Part shown: positions 1 through 10,440 of the stretch, piece after piece | Layout: every line of letters begins with the position of its first letter | Position numbering within the stretch: position 1 is the stretch's first letter | DNA from: Trachythela sp. YZ-2020 | Lineage: Eukaryota; Cnidaria; Anthozoa; Malacalcyonacea; Clavulariidae | NCBI GenBank assembly: GCA_016169945.1 | Contig: JADLSH010000114.1 | Span: 1,214,001-1,278,000, forward strand | DNA length: 64,000 nucleotides | Direction of reading: 5' to 3' | Notes under the pieces: model-generated | The model's database searches: none | Seen by the model: the letters and a program-made list of their open reading frames with translations, nothing else | Told to the model about the DNA's origin: nothing | Position numbers and translations under genes: made by a program

Positions 1-576
1 ATACAAGAAAAAGTTCACAAGCAACTTGATGTCGTCGTAGGCAACGACCGCTTACCAAGTTGGAAAGATGCTCAGAACATGCCATACATGCAAGTTACTC
101 TATGTGAAGGCCAAAGGGCGTCCGGTATGATAACAGTCGTCGTTGGGTCAAACGCGACCCGAGACATGAAAATTGCTGGCTACCACGTTCCCAAAGGAAC
201 ATTTGTTGCTCTCAATCTTGACAAAGTGCATTATGACGAACGAAAATGGCGAGAACCAGAGAAATTCAAACCTGAAAGATTTCTTGATTCTGATGGGAAA
301 TTTGTTGGCTGGAGCAAACTTCATGGTTTTCTTCCGTTTTCCGCTGGCCGAAGAGAACGTCCTGGTTATCCATTGGGCAAGATCATGCTGTTTGCCCTAG
401 CTTCGATATTGTTGTATCGTTACAAGATGGAATTGTCGGAGGGAGAGCCAATTCCGACCTCAACAGTGTTTAAAAATTTATTAGTTCGGCGTCCAGAAGA
501 TTTAAAAATTGTCGCGAAGAAACGAGATGCTTTTACAAATTCAATTCCTCTTTGTTTTTTCTTCTATTTTCTATAA
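1..576 (+). CDS. Cytochrome P450, C-terminal part; haem cysteine replaced
   Basis: The frame is open from base 1, so the gene begins outside the window; the stop is TAA at 574-576. The protein resembles microsomal CYP2/CYP17-type P450s, haem mono-oxygenases of the endoplasmic reticulum. The K-helix ExxR motif (E-G-Q-R, about bases 103-120), the aromatic region (GYHVPKGT), the PERF motif (FKPERFLD) and the haem-loop frame (FSAGRR...PG) are all present in order. The invariant haem-ligand cysteine of FxxGxRxCxG is an arginine here, encoded by cgt just before PGYPLG. A P450 without this thiolate should not have normal mono-oxygenase activity. No stop or frameshift is seen, so this is either a recent pseudogene or a non-catalytic paralogue. 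The tail after the usual end (AFTNSIPLCFFFYFL) looks like read-through into non-conserved sequence. Confidence 0.8.
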   Translation: MQEKVHKQLDVVVGNDRLPSWKDAQNMPYMQVTLCEGQRASGMITVVVGSNATRDMKIAGYHVPKGTFVALNLDKVHYDERKWREPEKFKPERFLDSDGKFVGWSKLHGFLPFSAGRRERPGYPLGKIMLFALASILLYRYKMELSEGEPIPTSTVFKNLLVRRPEDLKIVAKKRDAFTNSIPLCFFFYFL

Positions 577-1240
577 TCTATGATAATGTAATCTGAGAGC
601 TAGAACTGTACCACCACCTTAGGCACAATTATGCTTAAGATTTATCTGACAGTGCTACAAAAGGATTATTATTTTCAATTAACGCCATCTCGATGAACGA
701 GAATGACCAGAACTAGCAAATATAGGCTTTGAGTAATATCAATTCCTAGTATTAAAGTAGTCCTAAATTCTAGCATAGGAAATTTTATTTTTTAACTCAT
801 TAAATTCTAATATTTCTCGTTCTTCCACTTCTCTCCTTTCCGCCCGTTGTTCTATTATTTAACCTTCCTCCGCTTTCTTCACTTCTTTTGGCCCGTTCAG
901 CCTCTTTTTATTCAGGCTTGCATTGTCCTTCTGCGTTGTCACGTTAAATTGCGTGTCCAATTGAAATATTTCTCTCTCTCTCACCGTCACTTTGCAGACG
1001 AGCAGAAGGTTTCCCTAGAACTAGAAAGGACCGAAATAGAAAAGGTAAAAAGTAGGGAGTAAATGAGATAGAAGAAGAGGCCGAGAAGATGAAAGTGGAA
1101 AGGAAAATGAAGGTAAAGAATATAGGGAAAAGTAACAGATCTTTCAGGTCATTCTAGGGACCAGTCATTATTTATTGTCTGGGATGGGTCGGTGGATTTT
1201 ATTATGACATTAAATTATAATTAGTGATCCCCCCATTTAT
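577..1240. other. Non-coding stretch
   Basis: AT-rich sequence after the P450 stop with purine-rich runs around 1050-1130. No conserved protein, RNA gene or repeat was recognised. Confidence 0.5.
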
Positions 1241-2100
1241 GTAGGTAGGTAGGTAATACTTTATTTAAAATCAAAATAGAGAACACGCTAGCCCCATCAA
1301 CTCTAGGCTGGGTTTCATAGGGGGCGTGTTTAAGTATTAAAAACGTTAAAAAGAAAGTTACACTAAATACTAAGACACAAACACACATATAATATATGCA
1401 TATAACTAGGAAGCATGTCATTATCCAACTATTGACTTAAACGAATGAAACGACTCGGCCAATTTTGCTTCATTTGGGAGTCAATTCCAGAGCATGGCGC
1501 CGCTATATTTCAAGCTTTTTTTAAAGAAATTCTCGTTTCGGCTTAGGAAGTGCAATATATGTTGCAGTATTTCGGAGATGATAATTAGTTTGACCTATTT
1601 CTCTTCTCACGAAGGACCCCCGAAGACCCGGCGCAGTGTGGTCATTAAGTATTTTATACATTAATACTGACTTGGCACCAGACCATCAATTTTCAAGTGT
1701 GTCCCAAGAAAGCGTGTTTAGAAGATAAGCTGAATGAGTGTCATAATTAGCACCCGTTAAGACTCTTGCTGCACGTAACTGAAATCTTTGCAACTTGTCT
1801 CTTAGCAACTTACCACAGGTGTCCCACAGGGGGGGGGGCAATAATCAAAGTAGGGCTGCACAAGACTTTTATAAATAGATTCTAAGGTATGCATTGGAAC
1901 AAAGAGCTTTATACGCTTCATAGCGCCAATAGCTGCACTCGCCTTCTTGCATATAATTTCAATGAGACTGTCCCAATTAAGATTTTCATCTGATTTTACT
2001 CCCAAACACAGCCACAACGGGTTCCTCACACATTATGTTATTAAGATTATATGTGTGATCTCTTTTCTGCTACCCCCTAATATACGGTAATTATTTTTGT
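1241..2100 (-). mobile_element. 5'-truncated LINE (CR1/L2/Jockey-like), 3' end
   Basis: On the minus strand the translation follows the C-terminal part of a non-LTR reverse transcriptase. It shows CLGVKSDENLNWD, then LVQPYFDYC, then LQRFQLRAARVL, each a block that follows the RT palm in this clade. The frame breaks at a G run near 1830, at a stop near 1688 and again near 1515. The 3' UTR ends with an AATAAAG-type signal followed by a short (ACCT)n tail at 1241-1256. Such simple tails are typical of CR1/L2 elements. The element is 5'-truncated around 2100 and dead. Confidence 0.75.
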
Positions 2101-2962
2101 GATCTACCTCCAAAAAAAACCAAACGACGTGCACACTTCGTGCACACAGAAACACTGCGAAAAACGTCTGCGCATGCCCAGAAACTAAAAAAATTAAAAT
2201 TTCAACTTTCAAAGAAAAAACATGGCTATTTACTCATTCAGGATATTAAGTGAAACAAACAAGAAAATACAGCAGACGGGTGCTCCAGACCTTAATCATA
2301 AACATAAGTCTTCTAATATTTAATTAAAGTATAAAAAGGAATAGATATTAAAATCCAGACCTGCCAACCCCTGAGTGGCAGAAATCGTGAGTTGCAGTTT
2401 AATAAGTCGGGAGATTGATTGAAAAATCGTGAGATTTTGGAATTTTCAGGTTTGCACCCCTATATGGGCGCAAATTGATGCCAAATACGTTCCACAGCTC
2501 ACCCAAACAAAATGGCAGAGGATTCTGCGGTTTGTGCAAACCATAGACATAGTAACCATAGATATAGGAAAACTAGATTGCGTGACATGCATGCTAAATC
2601 CAAGACGTATACATTCTACACGGCAATCGATGTTTTTCGCAATTTACGTCGTCCTATTGCCTTGAATTCCGTCCATTCAAATTTGTTTGGGAGGAACTAG
2701 TTATTCCGAAGGTTTTGGATGTAAATTGTACAGTTTGTGCCAGGGACGGTCCAGAAATTTTCGTTCGTTAGTCAAAATTTTGGAGGTCATTATCGGGGGG
2801 AGGGTTGTAATTTTACTTATTTTGCTGGTTCCGACATGGATAGTACGAAAGTCACATGCTCTTCGCAAGCTTGAGAAATGTTTACAAATTAACAATTATA
2901 CATATTACTATAGTATATACCAGACACAATGCTAATGAATATGCCTTAAGGTAAAACATTTA
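2101..2962. other. Non-coding or unrecognised stretch
   Basis: Contains two short overlapping open frames (2429-2700) that match nothing I recognise. The stretch near 2360-2440, with CCTGCCAACCCC and a repeated AATCGTGAG, recalls hAT-type ends but no matching partner end was found. Confidence 0.4.
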
Positions 2963-2963
2963 G

Positions 2964-3064
2964 CAATTATTCGCCGAAGGCGAGGTGAATATCGGTGAAT
3001 AAAAACCGAGACGAAGTCGAGGTTTTTATTCACCAATATTCACCGAGCCTGAGGTGAATAATTG
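2964..3064. repeat. Palindromic repeat
   Basis: Near-perfect inverted repeat with arms starting CAATTATTC and ending GAATAATTG around a centre near 3013; the arms contain GAGGTGAATA and its complement. This would fold into one long hairpin. It looks like a foldback MITE and abuts the next element. Confidence 0.7.
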
Positions 3065-3066
3065 TT

Positions 3067-3239
3067 TTAGTAAAATTACATAGGTGATTATTTGGAAAAA
3101 AAATTAAAATTGAATTAATTGAATATTTACGATAAAAGCGCCTTAAAAACGCTTTAGGTGATTATCGCGTATTAATCGAAGGTAGTCGAAACCAATCAGC
3201 ATTGAGAATTTTCAATAATCACCTATGTTATTTTACTAA
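3067..3239. mobile_element. MITE, 173 bp, 26-bp TIRs
   Basis: The 26 bases at 3067-3092 recur as the reverse complement at 3214-3239 with one mismatch (starting TTAGTAAAAT). No coding capacity. Family not assigned. Confidence 0.75.
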
Positions 3240-3524
3240 TTACATTTATGTGTCCTGTCTGCAATGCAAAAGTGCGAAGCCATGATTATTTGAAAATTTG
3301 AAACTTTAACTGCACTACACTACAAAAGATCATATTACATCAAACCACCATCCAAACAATAAACAATACAACTGTCTTAATATTTATGCTATCGCCAAAT
3401 GGGCAATTTGATTTAGTCTATATAAATACTTCAACCAAAATCTCACTCAAATAAAGAGAATAAACAAAAATCTATAAACCTATACGGTTAATATGAGTTC
3501 ATTAATTCATAAAATAAGATTTTG

Positions 3525-3565
3525 GCCGACCGCTCAATAAAGTGTCTCCAAAATTCGTGATACTT
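3525..3565. repeat. Left remnant of the 45-bp minisatellite
   Basis: CTCAATAAAGTGTCTCCAAA and the following TTCGTGATACTT match the unit of the array at 6997-8290. Base 3565 is the end of the 6-bp target duplication of the LINE that split the array. Confidence 0.75.
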
Positions 3566-3596
3566 TTGGAGAAATTGATATTACAATTACATTCAA

Positions 3597-5576
3597 TTGA
3601 ATGGCATTGAAATCAATCCCGGTCCATTCTACGATAGTAGTCAAATTACCCCAATTGCAAAACCAGATAATCTATTAAACACAAACATTACTAATAACTT
3701 AGAATCATGGACTTATCCATCTTGCCACTCCTGCACTATACCAATTAAATGGGATGACGACTCGGTTTTCTGCTCTGGTTGTGATAGTTGGTATCATGCC
3801 ACTCACGATTTACCAGATAATGATACATCAAATGACGACTCTGACCTACATCATGACCATGTGCCCGCTAGTGCCAGTTCTTCATTGTACCTCAACCTAT
3901 TTATGCCGAACAAAGGTCTGAGATTTGGGCAATGGAATGTGAATTACCTAACAAACGCTAAATACGAACAGATAAAGCTTATGCTTTTTAGTCAAAGCGA
4001 AAAAAAATTGGATATATTATTTTTGATTGAAACCTTTCTAAAACCCACAGACTCCAACTCGTGCTTTAATATCCCAGGTTACACCTTGTTTCGAAAAGAT
4101 CGATTATCTAAACATGGTGGGGGAGTAGCCGCATATTGCTCTAACGATTTAAACTTTCGACGTCGTCTTGATCTTGAGGAAGATTCAGTTGAAATAATGT
4201 GGCTAGAAGTCTATCCATTCAGATCTAAGCGGTCTCTTTTGTTGGCAGGCTGTTATCGCCCACCTTCGTCCTCTAAAGACGATGACAGTAAATTTGAATC
4301 GGTGTTTGAGCGTATATATTTGAAAAACACCGAAGTCATCCTAACTGGCGATTTCAACATTGATTTTAAACACTCAAATACTTACAAGAAAAACAAACTC
4401 GCGAAAAGTCTGTTGCATATGAACTTCAATCAAATTGTCAATGACGTAACAAGACCAATTAGTGGCTCATGTTTGGATCACATTTATACTAACCAAAGCA
4501 AACGTATCTCCAATGTAGTCATTCCAAATTATGCTCTATCCGATCATCTACCAGTCTTCGCTATAAGAAAATACAATTGTCATCCTTCTAGCTGGAGTAA
4601 ACATCATAAAACTTTTACCTATCGGGACATACGAAAACTCAACGTAACATCATTCAGATCGTCTCTCAGTAGTACTCCTTGGGACACTGCTTTCATCTTT
4701 GATAACATTGACGACTGCGTAGATTCACGGGAAAAACTATTTATGCAAACTGTCGATTCATTATTACCATTGAAAGAGAAGCGTGTGTCTAAAGATAAAC
4801 AACCTCAATGGATGACAAATGAAATTCTTGACGCTATTAAAAAGAGAGACTATCTGATGTCTAAAGCTAGGTCCTCTAACCATCCTGATTGCTGGAAGCT
4901 TTATCGCGCCGCAAGAAACTCTGTGGTGAGCAAAATCGAGCAATCAAAGAGAACATTTTTTAAAGAATCATTTCGCGAAAATAAAGGAAATCCAAAAACC
5001 GTTTGGAAGTTTCTAAAGTCTCTTGGCTCCCACAGCACTAATTCAAACAAGTCTCCGATCTCTGTTTCTGATGAAAACAATAACGAAATTAGTGACGCAA
5101 AACACATTGCCAATATCTTTAATGGTCATTTCACCTCGATCGCATCAAAGTTAAAATCATCGATGAATTTACTAAATACTCCAAATTTATCTAAACTAAA
5201 GACATTTATATTGTCTAAAATCCAACCTGATACAACGTTCAGTATTCCAACTATTTCAACGAAAGAGGTCATAACCTACCTATCAAACATACCCAACAAC
5301 AAGGCAACAGGCATGGATGGCATTAGCCCTTTATTATTAAAGATTGGTGTTAACGAAATCGCACCATCAATAGCCAAGTTAATCAATATGTCACTAAACT
5401 CTAAGACATTCCCTTCCCGATGGAAAACCGCAAAAGTTACTCCCCTTTTTAAATCAGGGTCGACCGTTGATGTGAATAATTACCGGCCAATTTCAGTTCT
5501 ACCAGTCCTTTCAAAGATAATCGAAAGACACATGTGCACGAGTCCCTTTCCAGCTACTTGTCAGTCAATGGTTTAA
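3597..5576 (+). CDS. LINE ORF, N-terminal part: PHD-like finger, AP endonuclease, start of RT
   Basis: The first codon used is TTG; no in-frame ATG lies upstream, and the true start was probably lost by 5' truncation. Residues 3-10 (GIEINPGP) resemble the C-terminal core of 2A ribosome-skipping peptides known at the N-terminus of such LINEs. A zinc-finger-like block follows (C43, C46, C59, C62, H67), with the last cysteine of a classical PHD finger not obvious. The AP endonuclease spans about residues 108-325. Its motifs WNVN (112-115), IETF (144-147), TGDFNID (250-256), DH (294-295) and SDH (315-317) are all intact. The linker and RT finger region (NKATGMDG, NYRPISVLP) complete the frame. 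The frame ends early because of two extra bases near 5533-5536. Confidence 0.85.
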   Translation: MNGIEINPGPFYDSSQITPIAKPDNLLNTNITNNLESWTYPSCHSCTIPIKWDDDSVFCSGCDSWYHATHDLPDNDTSNDDSDLHHDHVPASASSSLYLNLFMPNKGLRFGQWNVNYLTNAKYEQIKLMLFSQSEKKLDILFLIETFLKPTDSNSCFNIPGYTLFRKDRLSKHGGGVAAYCSNDLNFRRRLDLEEDSVEIMWLEVYPFRSKRSLLLAGCYRPPSSSKDDDSKFESVFERIYLKNTEVILTGDFNIDFKHSNTYKKNKLAKSLLHMNFNQIVNDVTRPISGSCLDHIYTNQSKRISNVVIPNYALSDHLPVFAIRKYNCHPSSWSKHHKTFTYRDIRKLNVTSFRSSLSSTPWDTAFIFDNIDDCVDSREKLFMQTVDSLLPLKEKRVSKDKQPQWMTNEILDAIKKRDYLMSKARSSNHPDCWKLYRAARNSVVSKIEQSKRTFFKESFRENKGNPKTVWKFLKSLGSHSTNSNKSPISVSDENNNEISDAKHIANIFNGHFTSIASKLKSSMNLLNTPNLSKLKTFILSKIQPDTTFSIPTISTKEVITYLSNIPNNKATGMDGISPLLLKIGVNEIAPSIAKLINMSLNSKTFPSRWKTAKVTPLFKSGSTVDVNNYRPISVLPVLSKIIERHMCTSPFPATCQSMV

Positions 5577-6832
5577 TTTATTCTAATCAATCTGGATTTC
5601 GAAAGAAATACAGCACAGAAACAGCTCTTGCGTTTATCATCGATACTCTTTTATTTAATATCGACAAGAACAAAATCAACGGATTAGTGCTAGTTGACTT
5701 TAAAAAAGCTTTCGATATGGTAGACCATGAGATTCTCCAGCGCAAACTTGAACTTTATGGCTTTGACAACAACTCCTTAAAATGGTTCCAATCTTACTTG
5801 TTTCAACGTCGGCAGTATGTTGTTATAAATAATGAGGTATCAACAACAACAATCATCACAGATGGTATTCCACAAGGTTCAATTCTGGGTCCTCTCCTGT
5901 TTGTCATCTTCATTAATGACCTCCCTCTACACGTCGACTCTCGCCTTGATATTTTTGCAGACGACACTACCATAGTGGAGTCAGCGATGTTTACCAGAGT
6001 TGGTGAACTTAATGAAAAATTGTCAGCATCTGCTTCACAGGTTGATGACTGGGCCAAAGAAAACAAGCTACCACTTAATGCTGCAAAAACTAAAACTTTG
6101 CTGATTTCGGGAAAACGCTTGCACAACATGTTATCTCCACCTGATATGCGCCTTAACGTGAAAGCTAACGGAACTGCACTAGAGCAATGCAACAACGCGA
6201 AACTTTTAGGAATAGTTCTTGATGAGAATCTGTCTTTTGATCTGTACGTTGACTCCCTTTGTAGCAAGATCTCTAAACGTCTAGGAATACTGAAAACTAT
6301 TAAATCGTATCTGCCTATGGACGAACGTTTGCTATTTTACTCAACTATGATCAAACCTCTATTTTTATATGCTGCAATTACTTGGTCAAACTGTAGCAAA
6401 AATAATCTATTTAAGCTACTTAAACTCCAGAAAAGAGCTGCACGTATAATCCTAGATGCTCATCCACAACATCAATCTGTCGACCTCTTTAACCGTCTAA
6501 AATGGATTCCCTTCTATCGCGAAGCTGAAATACGCAAATGTATACTCGCTTATAAACGTTGTCATAACGAATGCCCTGATTATCTAAATGATATATTACC
6601 TCTCAACAGTGATCACCATAATAGAAGAACTCGCAATGCACATTGTCTTTTTACAGCACCTCGATATAATAGGGTTACTGAAGGTGGACGTACTTTCTCT
6701 GTGAGCACTATGAAATATTGGAATAGTCTCTCGCATGAAATTAGATCTGGAACTTCAGTAAATACGTTTAAGAAAGCATTGTTTGTAAATATTTTTAATC
6801 AACAGCAAGACATTGAAACATTTGATCTTTAA
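5534..6832 (+). CDS. LINE ORF, C-terminal part: reverse transcriptase
   Basis: Continues the previous frame after a 2-bp insertion (TG duplicated in ATGTGCAC). RT motifs are intact: LVDFKKAFD (residues 53-61), GIPQGSILGP (111-120) and the catalytic FADD (141-144). The C-terminal block has the LGIVLDENL and LQKRAARIIL motifs usual for CR1/L2-type elements and ends at TAA 6830-6832. The two frames overlap by 43 bases. A programmed shift is possible in principle, but a recent mutation is simpler because related elements use one continuous frame. A sequencing or assembly slip at the short TG repeat cannot be excluded. Confidence 0.87.
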   Translation: MHESLSSYLSVNGLIYSNQSGFRKKYSTETALAFIIDTLLFNIDKNKINGLVLVDFKKAFDMVDHEILQRKLELYGFDNNSLKWFQSYLFQRRQYVVINNEVSTTTIITDGIPQGSILGPLLFVIFINDLPLHVDSRLDIFADDTTIVESAMFTRVGELNEKLSASASQVDDWAKENKLPLNAAKTKTLLISGKRLHNMLSPPDMRLNVKANGTALEQCNNAKLLGIVLDENLSFDLYVDSLCSKISKRLGILKTIKSYLPMDERLLFYSTMIKPLFLYAAITWSNCSKNNLFKLLKLQKRAARIILDAHPQHQSVDLFNRLKWIPFYREAEIRKCILAYKRCHNECPDYLNDILPLNSDHHNRRTRNAHCLFTAPRYNRVTEGGRTFSVSTMKYWNSLSHEIRSGTSVNTFKKALFVNIFNQQQDIETFDL

Positions 6833-6996
6833 ATTTACCACTATTATTGTAAATATATTCCAGATTCATATATCTTAATTTTGTAATCTTGTAAATATTT
6901 AATATTCTACTGAACGAGGGCCACTAGGTTATTAGTGTTCGCACTATTATGTGTCACCTCTTAAAATAAAGTTTCTATCTATCTATCTATCTATCT

Positions 6997-8290
6997 ATAC
7001 TTCATGTAAGCTGCATACATTGTTTCCAAAAATTCGTCATACTTCATGTAAGCCGAATAAAATGTCCCCAAAATCTGGTGATACTTCATGTAAACTGACT
7101 AATGTGTCCCCCGAATTTTGTGATACTTCATGTAAGCCGAATAAAGTGACAACGTCATGTAAGCTGAATAACTTGTCCACAAAATTCGTGAAACTTCATC
7201 TAAGCTGAATATAATGTCCCCAATATTGGTCATACTTCATGTAAGCTGAATAAAATGTCTCCAGAAATTCGTGATACTTCATGTAAGCTTAATAATATGT
7301 CCCCAATATTGGTCATACTTCACGTAAGCTGAATAAAGTGTCTCCAGAAATTCGTGATACTTCGTGTGAGCTGAATAAAGTGTTTCCAAAAATTTGTGAT
7401 ACTTCATGTAAGCTGAATAAAATGTCCCCAAAAATTCGTAATACGTCATGTAAGCTGAATGAAATGTTCCGAAAAATTCGTGATACTTAATGTAAGCTGA
7501 ATAAATTGTCTCCAAAATTCGTAGTACTTAAGTAAACTGAATAAATTATCACCCAAAATTTTTGACACTTTATGTGTGCTGACTAAAGTGTCCCCAAAAA
7601 TTCGCGATATTCATGTAAGCTGAATAATATGTCCTCAAAATTGATGATCCTTTATGTAAGCTGAATAAGTGTCCCCAAAAAATTTGTGATACTTCATATA
7701 AGCTAAATAAAATGGCTTAAAAAATTTGTGATATTTCATGTTAGCAGAATAAAGTGCCCCAAGAATTCGTGATACTTCATGTAAGTTGAATAAATGTCCC
7801 CCAAAATTCGCGAGACATCAGGTGAGATGAATGAAATGTCCCCAAAATTCATCATACTTAATGTAAATAAAATAAAATGTCCCAAAAATTATAAATAAAA
7901 TGTCCCAAAAAAGCTAAATAAAATGTCCAAAAATTCTAAATTCTAAATAATTCCAATTAGAATAATTCTAAATTAGAACAATTAGAATTCTAAATTAGAA
8001 TTCTAAATTACAACAATTAGAATAATTCTAAATAATTCCAAATTCTAAATAAAATGTCCAAAAAACCTAAATAAAATGTCCCAAAAATTTCGTGATATTT
8101 CATGTAAGCTGAGTAACGTGTTCCAAAAATTCGTGATACTTCATGTAAGTTGAATAAAATTATCTCCAAAAATTCGTCATACTTTAAAATGTCTCCAAAA
8201 TTCGTAGTACTTCATGTAAGCCGAATAAAGTGTCTCCAAAATTTGTAATACTTGACGTAAGTTAAATAAAGTGTTCGCAACAAAAGCTTG
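6997..8290. repeat. 45-bp minisatellite
   Basis: About 29 diverged head-to-tail units with the core GTGATACTTCATGTAAGCTG followed by AATAAAGTGTCCCCAAAA. Units near 7880-8060 are scrambled and rich in AATTCTAAAT. The unit is a multiple of three, so long open frames appear by chance in both strands. The left edge of the array lies at 3525-3565, beyond the inserted LINE. Confidence 0.9.
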
Positions 8291-9036
8291 ATCAATTTTG
8301 TTATATTTTAATTTAAAGAAAAATTATTAATTAGTACACTGAATAATAAAGTTTAATATTATTGTATTATTATAACTTTGCGGCACCACAGGCTATGTCT
8401 TTGCTCTGGCTGTTCATTATGTTAACTATGCATGATACAATACATGGCCTGTTAAGAATAGCTTGCTTATAGAATTTAACTGCTTCTCTGCTGATACGCA
8501 TTGCTATAAACTTCGTCTTTGACCTTAATTAAAGTCTTTGAAGTAATTCTGGTCGAGGTAATCGGGTAATCTAAAAAACTTAGTAATGCTTCTTGCCGTG
8601 AGTCCTTGCATGATATTTAACTATTTCTTTTGAAGTAACCGAGAAGAGGTCCTTCATTGCCAATTTCTTCAAACTATTTTCTCATGTTTTTAAATACTCA
8701 CTCATTCCACTCCTGACAATCCGCCATACTTTTGAGATCAGTGAAACGACCACCGACTGACCTTGAACTATAGCCATGCGCCCACGATACTAGACGTTTT
8801 GCGAACTTGTTTTTGGTAAATATTTATTACCTGTTACCTTTTTTGTTGCAAGTTTGAAAACAAACCTAATTTTAAAGAAAATGACGGCTTTTATACGCGA
8901 TCACAACAAGAAGTTCGGAGCGTCGGGATCGTTGGTTGCTGGCATTTAAGCTATATTCTTTTATAAATTATGTCGTGTCATTGACGGCTCTGCATAAAGA
9001 TACTATATATTGGCTTAGTAATATGGATTAAAGAAA
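8291..9036. other. Non-coding stretch
   Basis: No gene or repeat structure recognised between the minisatellite and the next LINE. Confidence 0.5.
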
Positions 9037-10440
9037 GATAAATATAGCTGTATTTGTTGACCTTAGGAAAGTTTTCGATACTGTTGACCACATTATCTTA
9101 TTGAATAAATTACAGCATTATGGCTTTTGGGGAAATGAATTAAGCTGGATTCATTCATATCTGTCTAATAGAAGCCAACAATGCTTTGTAAATGGGGTTT
9201 TTTCAAAGCCAGGTATAATAAAATGTGGCGTGCCCCAAGGATCGATATTAGGACCACTCTTCTTTCTGATTTTCATCAATTATCTCCCGGGCTGTCTCTC
9301 TCATACTACACCAAATATGTATGCAGATGACACAAGAATTACATTGGGAGATGAAAAGCTTCATCTTTTGGAAAATAGAATAGACGCAGACTTGCAAAAC
9401 TTGTGCGTTCGGCTTAGAGCCAATAGTCTTAGTCTGAATATTGTCAAACATGAATACATGATTATTGGTTCAGCTCGACGAACTAAAAACCTAAGTAGGG
9501 ATGCTTTGTTATTTATGGGTAATGTTAAACAGAAAAGAGTTAAATGCAAGAAAACGCTAGATGTTATCGTTGATCGATGAGATCCTTATCGCTAAAAAGG
9601 TCAAGAGAGGCCTTGCTGCCTTGAGACAAATTCGTGATCTTGCCCCTGTAGATGCCTTAATAAAAATGCGGTTGTATAATTGCGTGGTATACTTTCTTTA
9701 TTGTTCATCAGTGTGGGAAAACTGTAATAAAGATCTTAAAGAGAAACTACAGAAATTGCAAAATCGAGCTGGGCGGATAATCACGCGCTCTGGCTATGAT
9801 ATAAATGAGCCGAAATTTTAGATAAACTAGGTTGGCAAACATTAGAACATAGGTGGTATTTGAATAAGGCATTGTTGATGCACAAAGTTGCAAACAATGC
9901 TACCCCTACGTATCTAATATCGAAATTTTCCAAAAGGAATCAAGCGCATGACTACAATGTGAGGGGTAGCCAAGTGGATATTTGCCTTCCGAAACCAAAT
10001 ACAAATTTTCTCAAAAATAGTTTAGCCTATAATGGAGCAGTTACCTGGAATTCACTGACTGAAGATATAAAATCAACTGAGGATCAGACACGTAGCCAGA
10101 TGGGGGGGGGGGGGGGCAGGCCCCCCCTGGCGAAGGTGTCGGCCCCCCTAGGAAACATTTAGACTAATACAAATCTCTATGTTGGCCCCCCCTAGTACTT
10201 TTTCGGGCCCCCCTTGACTGAAAATCCTGGCTACGTCACTGCTGAGGATGTTACCACTCAAATGCGTGAGATTCTCTTAGTCTCAAATCAAATGCTTTCT
10301 CATCAAATTAATGTATATAAAATTGTCTGTCAATATGTATGAATAGTTTAGTTTGTTATGTTTTTTTTATATATATGCACGGCTCTCAGGAAGAACATTT
10401 TGTCTATAAATAGTGATGAGATTCCGTGTTTTAAATAAAG
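9037..10440 (+). mobile_element. Degenerate LINE (RT region to 3' end)
   Basis: Reverse-transcriptase blocks appear in order across three frames: VFVDLRKVFDTVDH (from about 9045), GVPQGSILGP (9226-9255), MYADDT with the catalytic DD retained (9319-9336), then LQKLQNRAGRIITR (9750-9787) and LDKLGWQTLEHRW (9822-9858). Frameshifts lie near 9560 and 9815. A hAT-type MITE interrupts the end of the coding region at 10085-10241. The 3' end has TAAATAAAG at 10431-10439 and an AT-rich tail. The 5' part, including the endonuclease, is missing. Confidence 0.82.
10085..10241. mobile_element. hAT-type MITE, 157 bp, inside the LINE
   Basis: An exact 8-bp target duplication CTGAGGAT flanks it (10077-10084 and 10242-10249). 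The ends are inverted and related: CAGACACGTAGCCAG on the left, and CAGTGACGTAGCCAG as the reverse complement on the right. The inside is G/C-run rich (14 G at about 10101-10115). TSD length and CA-G ends are those of the hAT superfamily. No coding capacity. Confidence 0.87.

Larger units (their letters stand above)
3566..6996 (+). mobile_element. Nearly intact LINE inserted in a minisatellite
   Basis: A non-LTR retrotransposon with apurinic endonuclease and reverse transcriptase in two overlapping frames (3597-5576 and 5534-6832). The 3' UTR carries AATAAAG at 6965-6971 and a (TATC)n tail up to 6996. The six bases ATACTT flank it on both sides (3560-3565 and 6997-7002). Removing the element rejoins an exact minisatellite unit (GTGATACTTCATGTAAG). 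The 5' end is cut close to the N-terminal 2A-like motif, so 5' truncation is likely. The domain order, short tail and PHD-like N-terminus fit the CR1/L2/Crack group. One 2-bp insertion is the only break seen in the coding region downstream of the 2A-like motif. Confidence 0.88.

Noticed and set aside
7279..7515. 78-codon minus-strand protein with repeating TYR/HIS pattern
   Set aside because: The reading is produced by the 45-bp tandem repeat, whose length is a multiple of three.
6997..8290. CRISPR-like array
   Set aside because: Units of about 45 bp are contiguous with no unique spacers and diverge gradually; this is a eukaryotic minisatellite.
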